Positions 1 to 7,947 of a stretch of DNA of 64,000 nucleotides are shown here, one piece after another. Both the position numbers and the translations under genes were made by a program. The notes under the pieces were generated by a model. The model was not told where the DNA came from. It ran no database searches and saw nothing but the letters and a program-made list of their open reading frames with translations. This DNA is from Hyphomicrobiales bacterium (GTDB taxonomy: Bacteria; Pseudomonadota; Alphaproteobacteria; Rhizobiales; Rhizobiaceae), in the NCBI GenBank assembly GCA_017305935.1, contig JAFKJU010000026.1, positions 1-64,000 of the forward strand, given 5' to 3'. The stretch's first letter is position 1. The number at the start of each line of letters is the position of its first letter.

Positions 1-147
1 CCTGGCCCGGAATACGTAGATCGTGCCGGAGAACGGGTCGGCACCCATCTCGGCCTTGACCAGCGCCGCCAGGCCCTCCGCGCCTTTGCGGAAGTCGACA
101 GGCCGGGTGGCGACCATGACCTTGACGGCTCCCGAAGGCCCGATCAT
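1..147 (-). CDS. tnpB: IS66-family accessory protein TnpB (partial)
   Basis: The first 49 residues of an IS66 Orf2/TnpB protein are visible, starting at the ATG at 147 and running off the left edge. The diagnostic segment VMVATRPVDFRKGAEGLAAL is present near the N-terminus; the family typically has a VxxxTxxxDMRKGxxGLA pattern here. TnpB is required with TnpA and TnpC for transposition of IS66 elements, but its biochemical role is not known. It follows tnpA by 17 nt on the same strand, as usual for the family. No frame damage is visible in the part that can be read. Confidence 0.85.
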   Translation of the reverse strand, partial: MIGPSGAVKVMVATRPVDFRKGAEGLAALVKAEMGADPFSGTIYVFRAR

Positions 148-164
148 GACTGTGCCTTCACGGC

Positions 165-593
165 CTAAATGACGGCGGCAATCGTAGCAGCGTCCGCGCC
201 GGATGCGATCCTCACGATCGCCCCGCCGATCTCCAATTCGATTGCGCCGCTGCTCGACTTCTTTCTCGAGGCACGCGCCGGTTCCGGCCCGCTCTCTTCA
301 GGCTTCGTAGGCTCGTCAAGAACCGCTGGCGCAAACATCGGAACGGCCTCGACGACCGGCACAGCTTCGAGCGGCTTGCGGGCGAGACGACGCCAGGTGA
401 ACAATTGCTGCGGGGTCAATCCATGACGTCGCGCCACGGCGCAAACCGTCACGCCCGCCTCATAACTCTCGGCGACGATCTCCGCCTTGCGCTTGTCGTT
501 CCACTCCCGCCGACGGCCGCTGCCCGTGAAAACCTCAAACCGGCGCACCGGCTCTTTATCGCTGGATGTAAGCGTAAGCTCTGAAATCGACAT
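165..593 (-). CDS. tnpA: IS66-family TnpA (HTH, DNA-binding)
   Basis: A 142-residue protein if started at the ATG at 593 (MSISELTL); the reading frame opens further upstream, to 662, but that would run into the terminal inverted repeat. Residues about 25-70 form the IS66 TnpA helix-turn-helix, with REWNDKRKAEIVAESYEAG followed by a VARRHGLTPQQLFTWRR recognition helix. The C-terminal part (IELEIGGAIVRIASGADAA) is also typical of the family. It presumably binds the element ends for transposition. Intact, with tnpB immediately downstream. Confidence 0.85.
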   Translation of the reverse strand: MSISELTLTSSDKEPVRRFEVFTGSGRRREWNDKRKAEIVAESYEAGVTVCAVARRHGLTPQQLFTWRRLARKPLEAVPVVEAVPMFAPAVLDEPTKPEESGPEPARASRKKSSSGAIELEIGGAIVRIASGADAATIAAVI

Positions 594-669
594 ATGTCCA
601 AGCCCTCCTTCGGGCTCAACATCGTCAATCATGCTCTGATCCGGAAGGTGGGTCCAAGACACCGCTTAC

Positions 670-951
670 GGCGCAGATATTCCTCCGCCAGCCTTAGAGA
701 CGGTGCTTGACCGTCATCGCCAATATGGGGCTCGCCTTCCAAACGGTTTTTTCCAAGGAATGCCATCAGCGTCTCACGCTCAAGGCAAAACGGGCGCTGA
801 TCGAGAAACGCCTCCACCAGCGAGCGTGTCTCGTGACCGCCAGAGGGGGCATGCCGCGGTGTAGGACGAACAATACGCCCATCGGGTCGCCCTTGCCGAG
901 GAACCATTTGTCGCCATTCGAGCTCGAGGCAAATTCCTTTAGATCGGTCAC
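670..951 (-). pseudogene. Small hypothetical protein, frameshifted and cut by IS66
   Basis: Two overlapping frames together make one small protein. It starts at the GTG at 951 (MTDLKEFASSSNGDKWFLGK) and continues after a shift near 855-865 as PSGGHETRSLVEAFLDQRPF and on to AEEYLRRK. The second frame then runs straight into the IS66 inverted repeat at 669, so its last residues come from the element. A GGAG lies about 10 nt before the GTG. I recognise this as a short protein often seen in rhizobial genomes next to transposable elements, but I know no function. It looks doubly inactivated. Confidence 0.6.
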
Positions 952-1045
952 GGCATCGATCTCCGTGTAACCCTCCGATGGAGGCCGCGGGTTATGCCGC
1001 TTGAGCGTTCAGCGTGTCTTGCTGCCAGTTCCTCGGAAACAATTG

Positions 1046-1563
1046 CTACAGCCTGGTGATCGGCGTGTCGGCGATGCGGGCGAGAACGTCGGCAAGCCAT
1101 GCCTGCGGATCGATGTGGTTGAGCTTGGCGGTCATGAGCGGTGTCGCCATGAACGCGGCACGGTCAGCACCACGGTCCGATCCGGCGAAGAGCCAGGACT
1201 TCCTGCCGAGCGCGAAGCCTCGCAGGGCTTGCTCGGCCGCATTGTTCGTCAGGCAAATCCTGCCATCCTCGAGGAATGACGTGAAGCCATCCCAACGCTT
1301 GAGCATGTAATCGCCTCTGCGACGGGAGAACTGCGCGATAGCTTTGCCCGCTCGGCTTGGAGCAAGCCGTGCAGCTCTTCGATGAGTGGCTGGCTGTCCT
1401 TGCGCCGGCGCTCCAGGCTCCGGTCGGCGGCAAGCCCGTCGATCTCCCGTTCGATGTCGAACAGACCATCGATCCGTTTGATCGCTTCCAGAGCCATGGG
1501 CGAGATCGGCGCGGCGTTCCTTCCATGTTTGGCGTTTGCCGCAATGTCGGCGAGCACGAAGAA
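1046..1563 (-). pseudogene. IS66 transposase TnpC, 3' fragment, frameshifted
   Basis: This is the C-terminal third of an IS66 DDE transposase. The upstream frame reads ISPMALEAIKRIDGLFDIER and continues to AKLSRSSPVAEAI. A shift near 1305 moves the frame to MLKRWDGFTSFLEDGRICLT and NNAAEQALRGFALGRKSWLF, the conserved end of the catalytic domain carrying the final Glu (NNAAEQ). A TAG at 1046-1048 then stops it early, since family-like sequence (QLFPRNW) continues in frame beyond. The N-terminal two thirds are missing and replaced by an IS630-like fragment, so this is a dead remnant of a different copy from the element at 1-669. Confidence 0.75.
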
Positions 1564-1713
1564 CCGCACTACTAAGTCGCGCACGATCTGAACCGTCACA
1601 CTGCCAAGCCGGGCCGCATCGGCGCGTAATCCGCCATCATAGATCGATGCCAGCGAAAGAAGACGCCGACCTTGGTCGGCATCCTTTGTCTGACGAGCCA
1701 GACGGCAAACCAT
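1564..1713 (-). pseudogene. IS630-family transposase, N-terminal HTH fragment
   Basis: About 50 residues from the ATG at 1713 (MVCRLARQTKDADQGRRLLS, then LASIYDGG and VTVQIVRDLVVRF) match the N-terminal helix-turn-helix of IS630-type transposases, which read RRLLALAAIYDG...AARIGGVTLQ.VRDWVLRF. At about position 1564 the frame passes without a stop into IS66 TnpC sequence, so two unrelated transposase pieces now share one open frame. It has no DDE domain and cannot be functional. Precise element ends were not found. Confidence 0.6.
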
Positions 1714-1885
1714 CCCCGTCATAGTCTGACCGCAACGAAACCGCCGGATCCATCGCAAACTCCCTGGTTGCGCCATCGATTCAGATTCGTCGGCTTTTGG
1801 GAATCCCGAGAGTTAGCCTCAGTGACGATTGGTATAAGCCCATTTCGGCAATATCAAATGCCTTGCGCTCCTCTCTATTGTGATT

Positions 1886-2110
1886 TCATCCTAAACGACC
1901 GGTAATCAACATGCATAGATCGACGTCGAGCGCTTCGGATATGGCGGCGATCTCGCAAATAGTCAGTTCTTCCCAATCGTCAGCCTGGATAAGTTCCAAT
2001 CTGTTTTCGGGAACTCCAGTTAGTTGTGCGAGCTTTCGAGGGCTTGTCCCCTGATCCGTCATTTTCTGTGCGAGGTGAGAAACAATGTCGGCTGGGCATT
2101 CGATCGGCAT
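1886..2110 (-). CDS. Small XRE-like helix-turn-helix protein
   Basis: About 74 residues from the ATG at 2110, which has GGGAG about 8 nt upstream; a GTG at 2125 and an ATG at 2116 are alternative starts. A predicted helix-turn-helix covers most of the protein: SPRKLAQLTGVPENRLELIQ followed by DDWEELTICEIAAISEALDV. It follows the methyltransferase gene with almost no gap, so the two are probably co-transcribed and it may regulate that unit. It has a clear paralogue at 26319-26525 that shares the pattern GVxExRLxLxQxxxWxELTxxEIAAIxExL. The DNA target is unknown. Confidence 0.6.
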   Translation of the reverse strand: MPIECPADIVSHLAQKMTDQGTSPRKLAQLTGVPENRLELIQADDWEELTICEIAAISEALDVDLCMLITGRLG

Positions 2111-2125
2111 CGGCATCTCTCCCAC

Positions 2126-3115
2126 TCATCGGCTCTCGACCCACTTTGCCAAGTCGGTATAGGGTTCGGGGTCATAAACGTATTGGGAGGGGATAGCGGG
2201 CTGCACCATCAACGAAAGGTAGAGCCGCAGGTTCTCACTGCTATTGCTAGCCGCAAGACCATAAAAATTTCCGCTATTCCAAGTAATGGTGCAATGCCTA
2301 AAGTGAGCGTAGATGGCTTCCGCCATATCGGCCAAAGTCACCTCGCTGTTATGCATTGTTTTCAGCACCAGCTTGGACTTGCGCTCTATTTCAACGGTGC
2401 CGAAATATCGGGACTTGAAACCGAAATCCTTCTGAAATTCGCGGAGCTCGTAATCTTTGGGGTCAGCCGTACGGAATTTCTCGATGAAAAGCAGAATTCC
2501 GTCTTGCTTTAGATGTTGCGCGACGAACGCGATCTGTTGGCGGCGGTTGGGCGAATACATCTGAAATGTTGTATCTTCCAGGATGATATCGAAGCCACGC
2601 GAGAACCGCTCGAGGTGGGTCTCGGAGCGAAGGTATTCCTTGGTCAGTCGGTGGAAGGGCCCGAGGAAGAAGCTAGCATGCGGGGGCTCGCCAAACGCCA
2701 TGAAGCACTTGTAATTTTCTTCGTTTGGGCTGCAGGATAAAGATTGGATTTTCCCCCGGCTCATTTCGGAAAGTGTGCGCGCCATCGTGCCTTCCGCGGT
2801 ACCGAGGCTGTACAGCAAGATGTCGGTCATGCTTGTTTGGCCGTAGCGCAGTATCGCGTGGGCCATGCGGCATTCTTCCTCGAGACGATAGGGGATGCTA
2901 CCGTGATAATGCTGATCGAAGAAGCCTTGGCGAAGCGAATGCAAATCGACGATTTGGTGAAGCAACGCGTCATCCGGTAGCAGACGCCTGTCCGCGGTCG
3001 GCTTCCGAGCCGGCACGCCACCTTTGCCGGCGGCGGTTTCCGCAAAAAAACTGGCGAGATGATTCAAACGCGGGGCAAGCTCGCATTCAGTCAGAAATTC
3101 ATCGAAATCCTGCAT
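2126..3115 (-). CDS. Class I SAM-dependent methyltransferase-like protein
   Basis: A protein of about 329 residues if started at the ATG at 3115 (MQDFDEF); a TTG at 3133 is in frame. Residues about 100-125 carry a glycine-containing motif I (DILLYSLGTAEGTMARTL) after a beta strand. Further on, FDIILEDTTFQMYSPNRRQQ and QHLKQDGILLFIEKF resemble the motif II to post-III region of Rossmann methyltransferases. The first 90 residues and last 100 are not recognised. No signal peptide or membrane segment is seen. It is followed by the small HTH gene within about 15 nt. The substrate cannot be predicted. Confidence 0.6.
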   Translation of the reverse strand: MQDFDEFLTECELAPRLNHLASFFAETAAGKGGVPARKPTADRRLLPDDALLHQIVDLHSLRQGFFDQHYHGSIPYRLEEECRMAHAILRYGQTSMTDILLYSLGTAEGTMARTLSEMSRGKIQSLSCSPNEENYKCFMAFGEPPHASFFLGPFHRLTKEYLRSETHLERFSRGFDIILEDTTFQMYSPNRRQQIAFVAQHLKQDGILLFIEKFRTADPKDYELREFQKDFGFKSRYFGTVEIERKSKLVLKTMHNSEVTLADMAEAIYAHFRHCTITWNSGNFYGLAASNSSENLRLYLSLMVQPAIPSQYVYDPEPYTDLAKWVESR

Positions 3116-3392
3116 CTGAGCACTTTCACGCAATTAGAATTGGACGGTACGCCGCCGCTAGGCGCAACCGCAGACGCGCAGTATTTTCATCCGCTTAAGT
3201 CTGGATCGCTCCCCGGAGCCGCGTGGTTGCATTGATGTCCCTGCGTTCGGCTCTGCGCTTTCATGAGCGTGCCGTTTTGTCATCAAAGTGCCACCATCAT
3301 TCAACCGAAGGTTAATTTTCATCTATCGAGCAACCCGAGACAGAATTATGATCTGTTCGATATTCAATGAATATGGAGGATTGCTTCTCGTG

Positions 3393-4271
3393 ATGGAGAT
3401 GCGTGGCTTCCGGCCTGATGAGGTCCGCCGTTCTGATCACAGGACCCTGGTACACCAGCACATGGATTGGGGGGTGGTGCGGGCGCATTTTGTAAAGCGG
3501 ACCGGTTTGCTCCGACAAGAGACCCGAATTGCACCGGAACAGCACGCATTGCTGATCAATCTACAGGGCGATGCCCGATCGGGAGAGGACTATGTCGATA
3601 GACGCCGTGTGGCCTTCCGGCCGCGGCGACCAGGATCAGTCGTCTTCTTGCCGGCAGATAGCGAATGGACCGGGTGGGACGAAGGGGACGCAAGAGGCTG
3701 TTTCCTCTTTGTTTCAATCGACAGAACGTTCAGCGAGCAAACGCTTGGCGCTGATAATGTCGGAAGATTGCAGCCCGCCATCGGGTTTCGGGACGGCATG
3801 ATCGAGACTAGCCTTCACAGGATCGTGGCGGAACTTAAAAATCCTGATCTAGCCAGCGTCATCATGGTAGAGAGTCAGGCGCTCCAGATGTTGGTACAAA
3901 TGGTCAGGCTGAACGGCGTGGGCCTGGCGCCTGCCAAAGGCGGCCTCTCGCCGTTCGATCTGAAGCGGGTTGTTGCTCTGATCAATGCGCGTCTCGCGAA
4001 TCCGCCCAGTCTTGACGATCTCGCTGGGGAAATAGGCGTCAGCAGGCGTCACTTCTTCCGCGCCTTCAGGCAGTCGACCGGGAAAACCCCCTTCTCCTAC
4101 TTAGCGGATGCTCGGCTGAAGCGCGCAGTTGATCTTCTTCGGGAGACGGATCGCTCGGCGACCGACATCGCCCTCGAATGTGGTTTCGCGAATTCGAGCC
4201 ATTTCGCCTACGCCTTCAAGAGGGCTTATGGCGCTCGCCCGGTTGAATTCCGCCGCAAGTGGCGAAGTTGA
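3393..4271 (+). CDS. AraC-family transcriptional regulator
   Basis: A protein of 292 residues from the ATG at 3393, preceded by GGAGG about 14 nt upstream; GTG 3390 is an alternative. This start aligns with that of the paralogue at 6141. The C-terminal 100 residues are a double helix-turn-helix AraC domain: LDDLAGEIGVSRRHFFRAFR, then ATDIALECGFANSSHFAYAF and RPVEFRRKW. The N-terminal part (residues 20-180) is a presumed ligand-sensing domain shared with the 6141 gene (WGxVxAxxVxRTGL, then PGSxxFxPAxxxWxGW). It lies just upstream of an MFS transporter on the same strand, which it probably controls. Confidence 0.85.
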   Translation: MEMRGFRPDEVRRSDHRTLVHQHMDWGVVRAHFVKRTGLLRQETRIAPEQHALLINLQGDARSGEDYVDRRRVAFRPRRPGSVVFLPADSEWTGWDEGDARGCFLFVSIDRTFSEQTLGADNVGRLQPAIGFRDGMIETSLHRIVAELKNPDLASVIMVESQALQMLVQMVRLNGVGLAPAKGGLSPFDLKRVVALINARLANPPSLDDLAGEIGVSRRHFFRAFRQSTGKTPFSYLADARLKRAVDLLRETDRSATDIALECGFANSSHFAYAFKRAYGARPVEFRRKWRS

Positions 4272-4377
4272 CAGGCCGTTCACGGAATCTCCCGCATTCT
4301 TTCGACCATGCGACTGTGTTCCGAAGGCATCCTGGAAATCATTATAAAAACGCCGTGTCCATCGAAGAGGCCCATCA

Positions 4378-5604
4378 ATGTCCCCGCCGGGTACCATGCT
4401 AGAGCCGCAGTCCGTCGCCCAGGCGTCGCGATCCTTCAGATGGTTCCTGGGATGCACCTTCGTTTCGGCTCTAGGGCGAAACGGCTACCACATTGCCTGC
4501 GCGTGGCTCCTCGTAGCGCAAGGACACGGCGCCGCCGCCGTTGCAGCTTTCTTCGCGATCATCAGCGTCACGGAATTGGTGGCGAGCCCGCTCGCCGGTT
4601 GGATTTCGGATCGCTATGATCGTCGCCTGCTCTGCGTTGCTGCGGACGTTGTCCGGTTTGCCGGCGCCTTGACGTTGGGAGCGTTGTTGCTCGTAGCAGA
4701 TCCTCTCTGGGCGAGCTGGCTGTCTGCGACGGTCTTCGCGATTTGCGACAGGATCGCGCTTACATCGTCCCAGGCCATGATACCGACAGTTGGGGTCGGC
4801 CTGTCACCGGCAACGGCAAACTCGATCGTATTCTTTCTCATGCAATCGGGGAGCCTGGCAGCAGCAGTCCTAACCGGTACCCTCCTTCACGTGACCACGC
4901 CGACCTATACCTTTGCGGCACTCGCTGTGGCATTCCTGCTATCTGTTTGCTTCCTACTGGCGGTTCGACGAGAGGTGCCTCCTCGGAACGGCGTCACCGC
5001 AGAACATGGATCGACGTTGGCGCTGGATGCACCTCTGCTCCAGTTGGGTGTATTATATGCGTTCCTCTATACCGGCGGGGTGGTCGTGAGCGTCATCGGC
5101 CCGAGCTTCGTATTCGATGAGCTGGCGGGCAACGCAATCGATTTCGGGTACCTGGAGAGCGCCTGGTCTGCCGGATCGATCCTGGGTGCTCTCCTTCTCA
5201 TACCGCTTAGCCGTGTGTTGGGAATGTCGATGCTGCAGTCGGTACTTCTCGTCCTTACGGCGTTCTCGTTCGCGAGCCTGAAGGCACTGGAACTTCCGTG
5301 GAGCCTCCTCGCGTTCGCTGTCCTCGGCGCGCTCCACAATTTGGGCAGGGTCGCAATTGAGGTCATGCTGCAGTCCTTTGTTCCGAGGACTGCCCTTGGC
5401 CGTGCGAAGGGTGCATTGCACAGCGTGGGTGTGGCGCTCGGAGTGATCCTTTTTGGGGTGGTCGCCGCAGTAGGGGACGAAGTGCGGCCCTCGACCATTT
5501 TTCTGGCGTTCGCCATCGTCCTTGCAGCGGGTACTGTGACTTTGGCGATGTTTCGCCTCGTCGGGAAGCTCGACACTGTCGGTGACGATCAGCGAGAGCT
5601 TTAG
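4378..5604 (+). CDS. MFS transporter
   Basis: A protein of 408 residues with 10-12 hydrophobic segments and no large soluble domain. The loop between the second and third segments reads GWISDRYDRRLL, the major-facilitator motif A (GxxxDRxxRR). An N-terminal segment (ALGRNGYHIACAWLLVAQGH) resembles MFS_3/EntS-type exporters. The ATG at 4378 has AAGAGG upstream; a second ATG at 4393 is possible. It sits 106 nt after the AraC regulator. Export of a small molecule is likely from the subfamily, but the substrate is unknown. Confidence 0.8.
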   Translation: MSPPGTMLEPQSVAQASRSFRWFLGCTFVSALGRNGYHIACAWLLVAQGHGAAAVAAFFAIISVTELVASPLAGWISDRYDRRLLCVAADVVRFAGALTLGALLLVADPLWASWLSATVFAICDRIALTSSQAMIPTVGVGLSPATANSIVFFLMQSGSLAAAVLTGTLLHVTTPTYTFAALAVAFLLSVCFLLAVRREVPPRNGVTAEHGSTLALDAPLLQLGVLYAFLYTGGVVVSVIGPSFVFDELAGNAIDFGYLESAWSAGSILGALLLIPLSRVLGMSMLQSVLLVLTAFSFASLKALELPWSLLAFAVLGALHNLGRVAIEVMLQSFVPRTALGRAKGALHSVGVALGVILFGVVAAVGDEVRPSTIFLAFAIVLAAGTVTLAMFRLVGKLDTVGDDQREL

Positions 5605-5784
5605 GGACAACCACTTCCGTAGGTATTCGCTCATCTGCATGAGAATGCCATAATATCACAATCGCGCCGCTTTCGCGGTGTCGGTGTGCAAAATTTTCGT
5701 CCGCATACCTAGCGAAGCATCGCCGCGTCCTCTATCTTTCAACCCGAGGCAGTACGCGCTGCCTTGGGGCGTGGAAACCCCTCC

Positions 5785-5985
5785 GTGCGACTGATGCTGG
5801 TCGATTCAGCATCAAACTCTCTGACCTTTGGGTCGGGGAGCCTGTGGCGTATGTCCAGGTTCTCCGGAACTAAAGGCCACAGGGCTGTCACGGACAGTTT
5901 CCAACTCCCCGATCAGTCGGAGGTTTAGTGAGTTTCGCGGGGGCGCACCGCGACAAACTCTCTTTCCGGGGAGCCGCCGATGCAC
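5785..5985 (+). ncRNA. Highly structured RNA-like region; possible group II intron 5' fragment
   Basis: This 536-nt gap between genes (5605-6140) has no coding frame, but 5785-5985 is packed with perfect inverted repeats: an 8-bp stem at 5792-5799/5807-5814, an 8-bp stem at 5841-5848/5876-5883, a 5-bp stem at 5885-5889/5893-5897, and an 11-bp stem at 5930-5940/5948-5960 with a 2-nt bulge. CAAACTCTCT occurs twice (5813, 5954). The stretch begins GTGCGAC, matching the GUGYG 5' end of group II introns. CCTCC just before it can pair with GGAGG at 5919-5923, as IBS1 pairs with EBS1. No intron-encoded reverse transcriptase or domain V follows, so at most this is a truncated intron. A regulatory leader of the 6141 gene is the alternative. 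Confidence 0.4.
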
Positions 5986-6140
5986 CATCGGATATTCGCG
6001 ATAAAACTCAACTGCCTGCTTTCACTTGACCTTCCTTCGGCATATCCAGCGCCACAGTCTGCGGACCATGGTGAGGGTCGCATTTCGCGCCTCGCATTCT
6101 GGGGCGAACTCTTTCCTTCAACGAGGGAGACCTTGCGCTG

Positions 6141-7043
6141 ATGAACACCGCGACGTCACCAACGGATCCCGTTTTCAAGACCGGCAATTGCAGTACAATC
6201 TCTCGCGATCAGAAAACCTGGGGGCGCGTCCATGCTGAACTGGTTCGGAGAACCGGTTTGGACAAGGAAGAGACAGCCATCACCCCAAGCCGCCATCTTG
6301 TCGTGCTCAATGTGCAAGGCAATTGCGAGCAGGGCCAGTACTTTCTCAATGGAAAGCCTGCCAGTTTTGTGCGCCGCAAGCCAGGATCGATTCTCTTTAT
6401 CCCGGCTGAATGCAACTGGCGGGGATGGGAAGGCGGCGCATCCACGGCCGCGTATCTTTCGCTTTCCATCGAGCCGTCGTTTGTAACAGATCTTCTCCGT
6501 CGCACCCCGTCTGACTTGCAGCCGTCGCTGTCGCCAGATCTGGGCTGCGAAGATCCGATCATGATGAATGCTGCTCGCGGGATCGGCGCAGAAATTGAGG
6601 GCCAAGGGCCGCTCAGCACTCTTCTTGTAGAGAGCTATGTGGCAACGATTTTCGTACAATTGCTCCGCAGGCAGAGATATGTATCCTTCGCCCGCAAGGG
6701 CGGCCTTGCGCCGGCGAGCATAAATCGGGTCATCGAAAAGATCGATGAGGATCTGACCGTCGACTTGTCCCTGGCCCAACTGGCCGAACTCGTGGGCGTC
6801 AGCATTCCCCACTTCTGTAGAGCTTTCAAGCAGACGATCGGTTGTCCGCCCTACGCATTTATTGTTCGGCGCAGGATCGAAAGAGCAAAAGAATATCTCC
6901 GTCACTCGCCAATGCCCGTGACTGACATTGCATTGGCCTGCGGCTTCTCGAATTCGAGCCACTTCTCGAATGGGTTTCGTCGAGAGGTTGGAATGACACC
7001 CGTAGCGTATCGTGCATTGTGGCCTAACAAGGGAAAAGTATGA
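6141..7043 (+). CDS. AraC-family transcriptional regulator
   Basis: A protein of 300 residues with ATG at 6141 and AGGGAGA about 11 nt upstream. The C-terminal AraC domain is complete: LAQLAELVGVSIPHFCRAFK, then VTDIALACGFSNSSHFSNGF and TPVAYRALW. The N-terminal sensing domain is alignable with the 3393 paralogue. The gene ends 94 nt before the ABC transporter operon, pointing the same way, so that operon is the most likely target. The two AraC genes, 1.9 kb apart, suggest duplication followed by assignment to efflux and uptake. Confidence 0.85.
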   Translation: MNTATSPTDPVFKTGNCSTISRDQKTWGRVHAELVRRTGLDKEETAITPSRHLVVLNVQGNCEQGQYFLNGKPASFVRRKPGSILFIPAECNWRGWEGGASTAAYLSLSIEPSFVTDLLRRTPSDLQPSLSPDLGCEDPIMMNAARGIGAEIEGQGPLSTLLVESYVATIFVQLLRRQRYVSFARKGGLAPASINRVIEKIDEDLTVDLSLAQLAELVGVSIPHFCRAFKQTIGCPPYAFIVRRRIERAKEYLRHSPMPVTDIALACGFSNSSHFSNGFRREVGMTPVAYRALWPNKGKV

Positions 7044-7105
7044 TTATTTGATTAGATCCTGCATCTGCATCAATACACGGCAAGCGCGATCCTGATAGCG
7101 CCGTC

Positions 7106-7131
7106 ATCCTCGGTCAACAACAGCCGAGGAT
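7106..7131 (+). promoter_or_regulatory. Hairpin covering the Shine-Dalgarno of the ABC operon
   Basis: ATCCTCGG (7106-7113) and CCGAGGAT (7124-7131) form a perfect 8-bp stem with a 10-nt loop. The only ribosome-binding-like sequence before the GTG start at 7138 is the GAGG at 7126-7129, inside the 3' arm. Folding would therefore hide it, suggesting translational control or an RNA-binding partner. No ligand-binding riboswitch architecture is recognised. Confidence 0.5.
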
Positions 7132-7137
7132 CCCATC

Positions 7138-7947
7138 GTGAATATCAAAACCATATCCAGCGAACCTACACCGGGTTCATCTGCCACGCGGGTGGCGCTA
7201 CGTGTCCGTGATCTCAAGAAGTGCTTTGGCAGCCTTGAGGTCATCAGGGGTGTCTCCCTGACCGCCCACCGCGGCGAAGTTATTTCTATTCTCGGCAGCA
7301 GCGGCTCTGGGAAAAGCACATTATTGCGATGCCTGAATTTCTTGGAGACGCCGAGCGACGGCGAAATCTGGATATCGGGCCGACAGGTCAGCTTGCGTGA
7401 TGGCCGGACGGGGCAGCGCGAAATCAATGCACTGCGCATGAAGCTCGGCATGGTGTTCCAAAGCTTCAACCTCTGGTCTCACAAGACCGTCCTCGAAAAC
7501 ATTGTTGAGGCGCCGATACACGTCATAGGGCTTCCAAAACGGGAGGCATGCCTCCGCGCTGAGGAGTTGCTGCTGAAGGTTGGCTTGGCCGACAAGCGCC
7601 ACGTGTATCCCTGCCATCTCTCCGGTGGGCAGCAACAACGGGTTGCAATCGCGCGGGCGCTTGCAATGGAACCCGAGATCCTTCTTTTCGACGAGCCGAC
7701 ATCCGCTCTCGATCCGGAATTGGTCGGCGAGGTGTTGAAAGTCATTCGCTCGCTTGCGGGCGAGGGGAGGACGATGCTCATCGTTACCCACGAACTCGGT
7801 TTCGCCCGGCAAGTGTCGAACCGCGTCGTCTTCCTCCACCGGGGGCAGATCGAAGAAGAGAACGAACCCGGCGCATTCTTTGGCAATCCAACGTCACCTC
7901 GCCTCAAGGAATTCCTCTCGGCGCAAAGCGGGGAGGCCCGCCGATGA
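7138..7947 (+). CDS. Amino-acid/opine ABC transporter ATP-binding protein
   Basis: A 269-residue cytoplasmic ATPase of the HisP/OccP/NocP type. Walker A GSSGSGKST is at residues 53-61, the Q-loop at VFQSFNL (107-113), the signature LSGGQQQR at 161-168, and Walker B ILLFDEPTSALD at 181-192. The H-loop reads IVTHELGFA. All catalytic motifs are intact. The start is GTG at 7138, with the ribosome-binding site inside a hairpin; the first 18 residues are a non-conserved extension. It is the first gene of an operon with two permeases, a racemase-like enzyme and a binding protein, and overlaps the next gene by 4 nt. The subfamily imports basic amino acids and opines. Confidence 0.9.
   Translation: MNIKTISSEPTPGSSATRVALRVRDLKKCFGSLEVIRGVSLTAHRGEVISILGSSGSGKSTLLRCLNFLETPSDGEIWISGRQVSLRDGRTGQREINALRMKLGMVFQSFNLWSHKTVLENIVEAPIHVIGLPKREACLRAEELLLKVGLADKRHVYPCHLSGGQQQRVAIARALAMEPEILLFDEPTSALDPELVGEVLKVIRSLAGEGRTMLIVTHELGFARQVSNRVVFLHRGQIEEENEPGAFFGNPTSPRLKEFLSAQSGEARR

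Larger units (their letters stand above)
1..669 (-). mobile_element. Left end of an IS66-family element
   Basis: Reading leftward, the element begins at 669 with GTAAGCGGTGTCTTGGACCC, which has the GTAAGC start typical of IS66-family terminal inverted repeats. It then carries the usual tnpA-tnpB order and leaves the window before tnpC. The end lies inside the 3' part of a small gene (670-951), so the element appears to have inserted there. The right end is outside the window, so completeness and target duplication cannot be judged. Confidence 0.8.
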
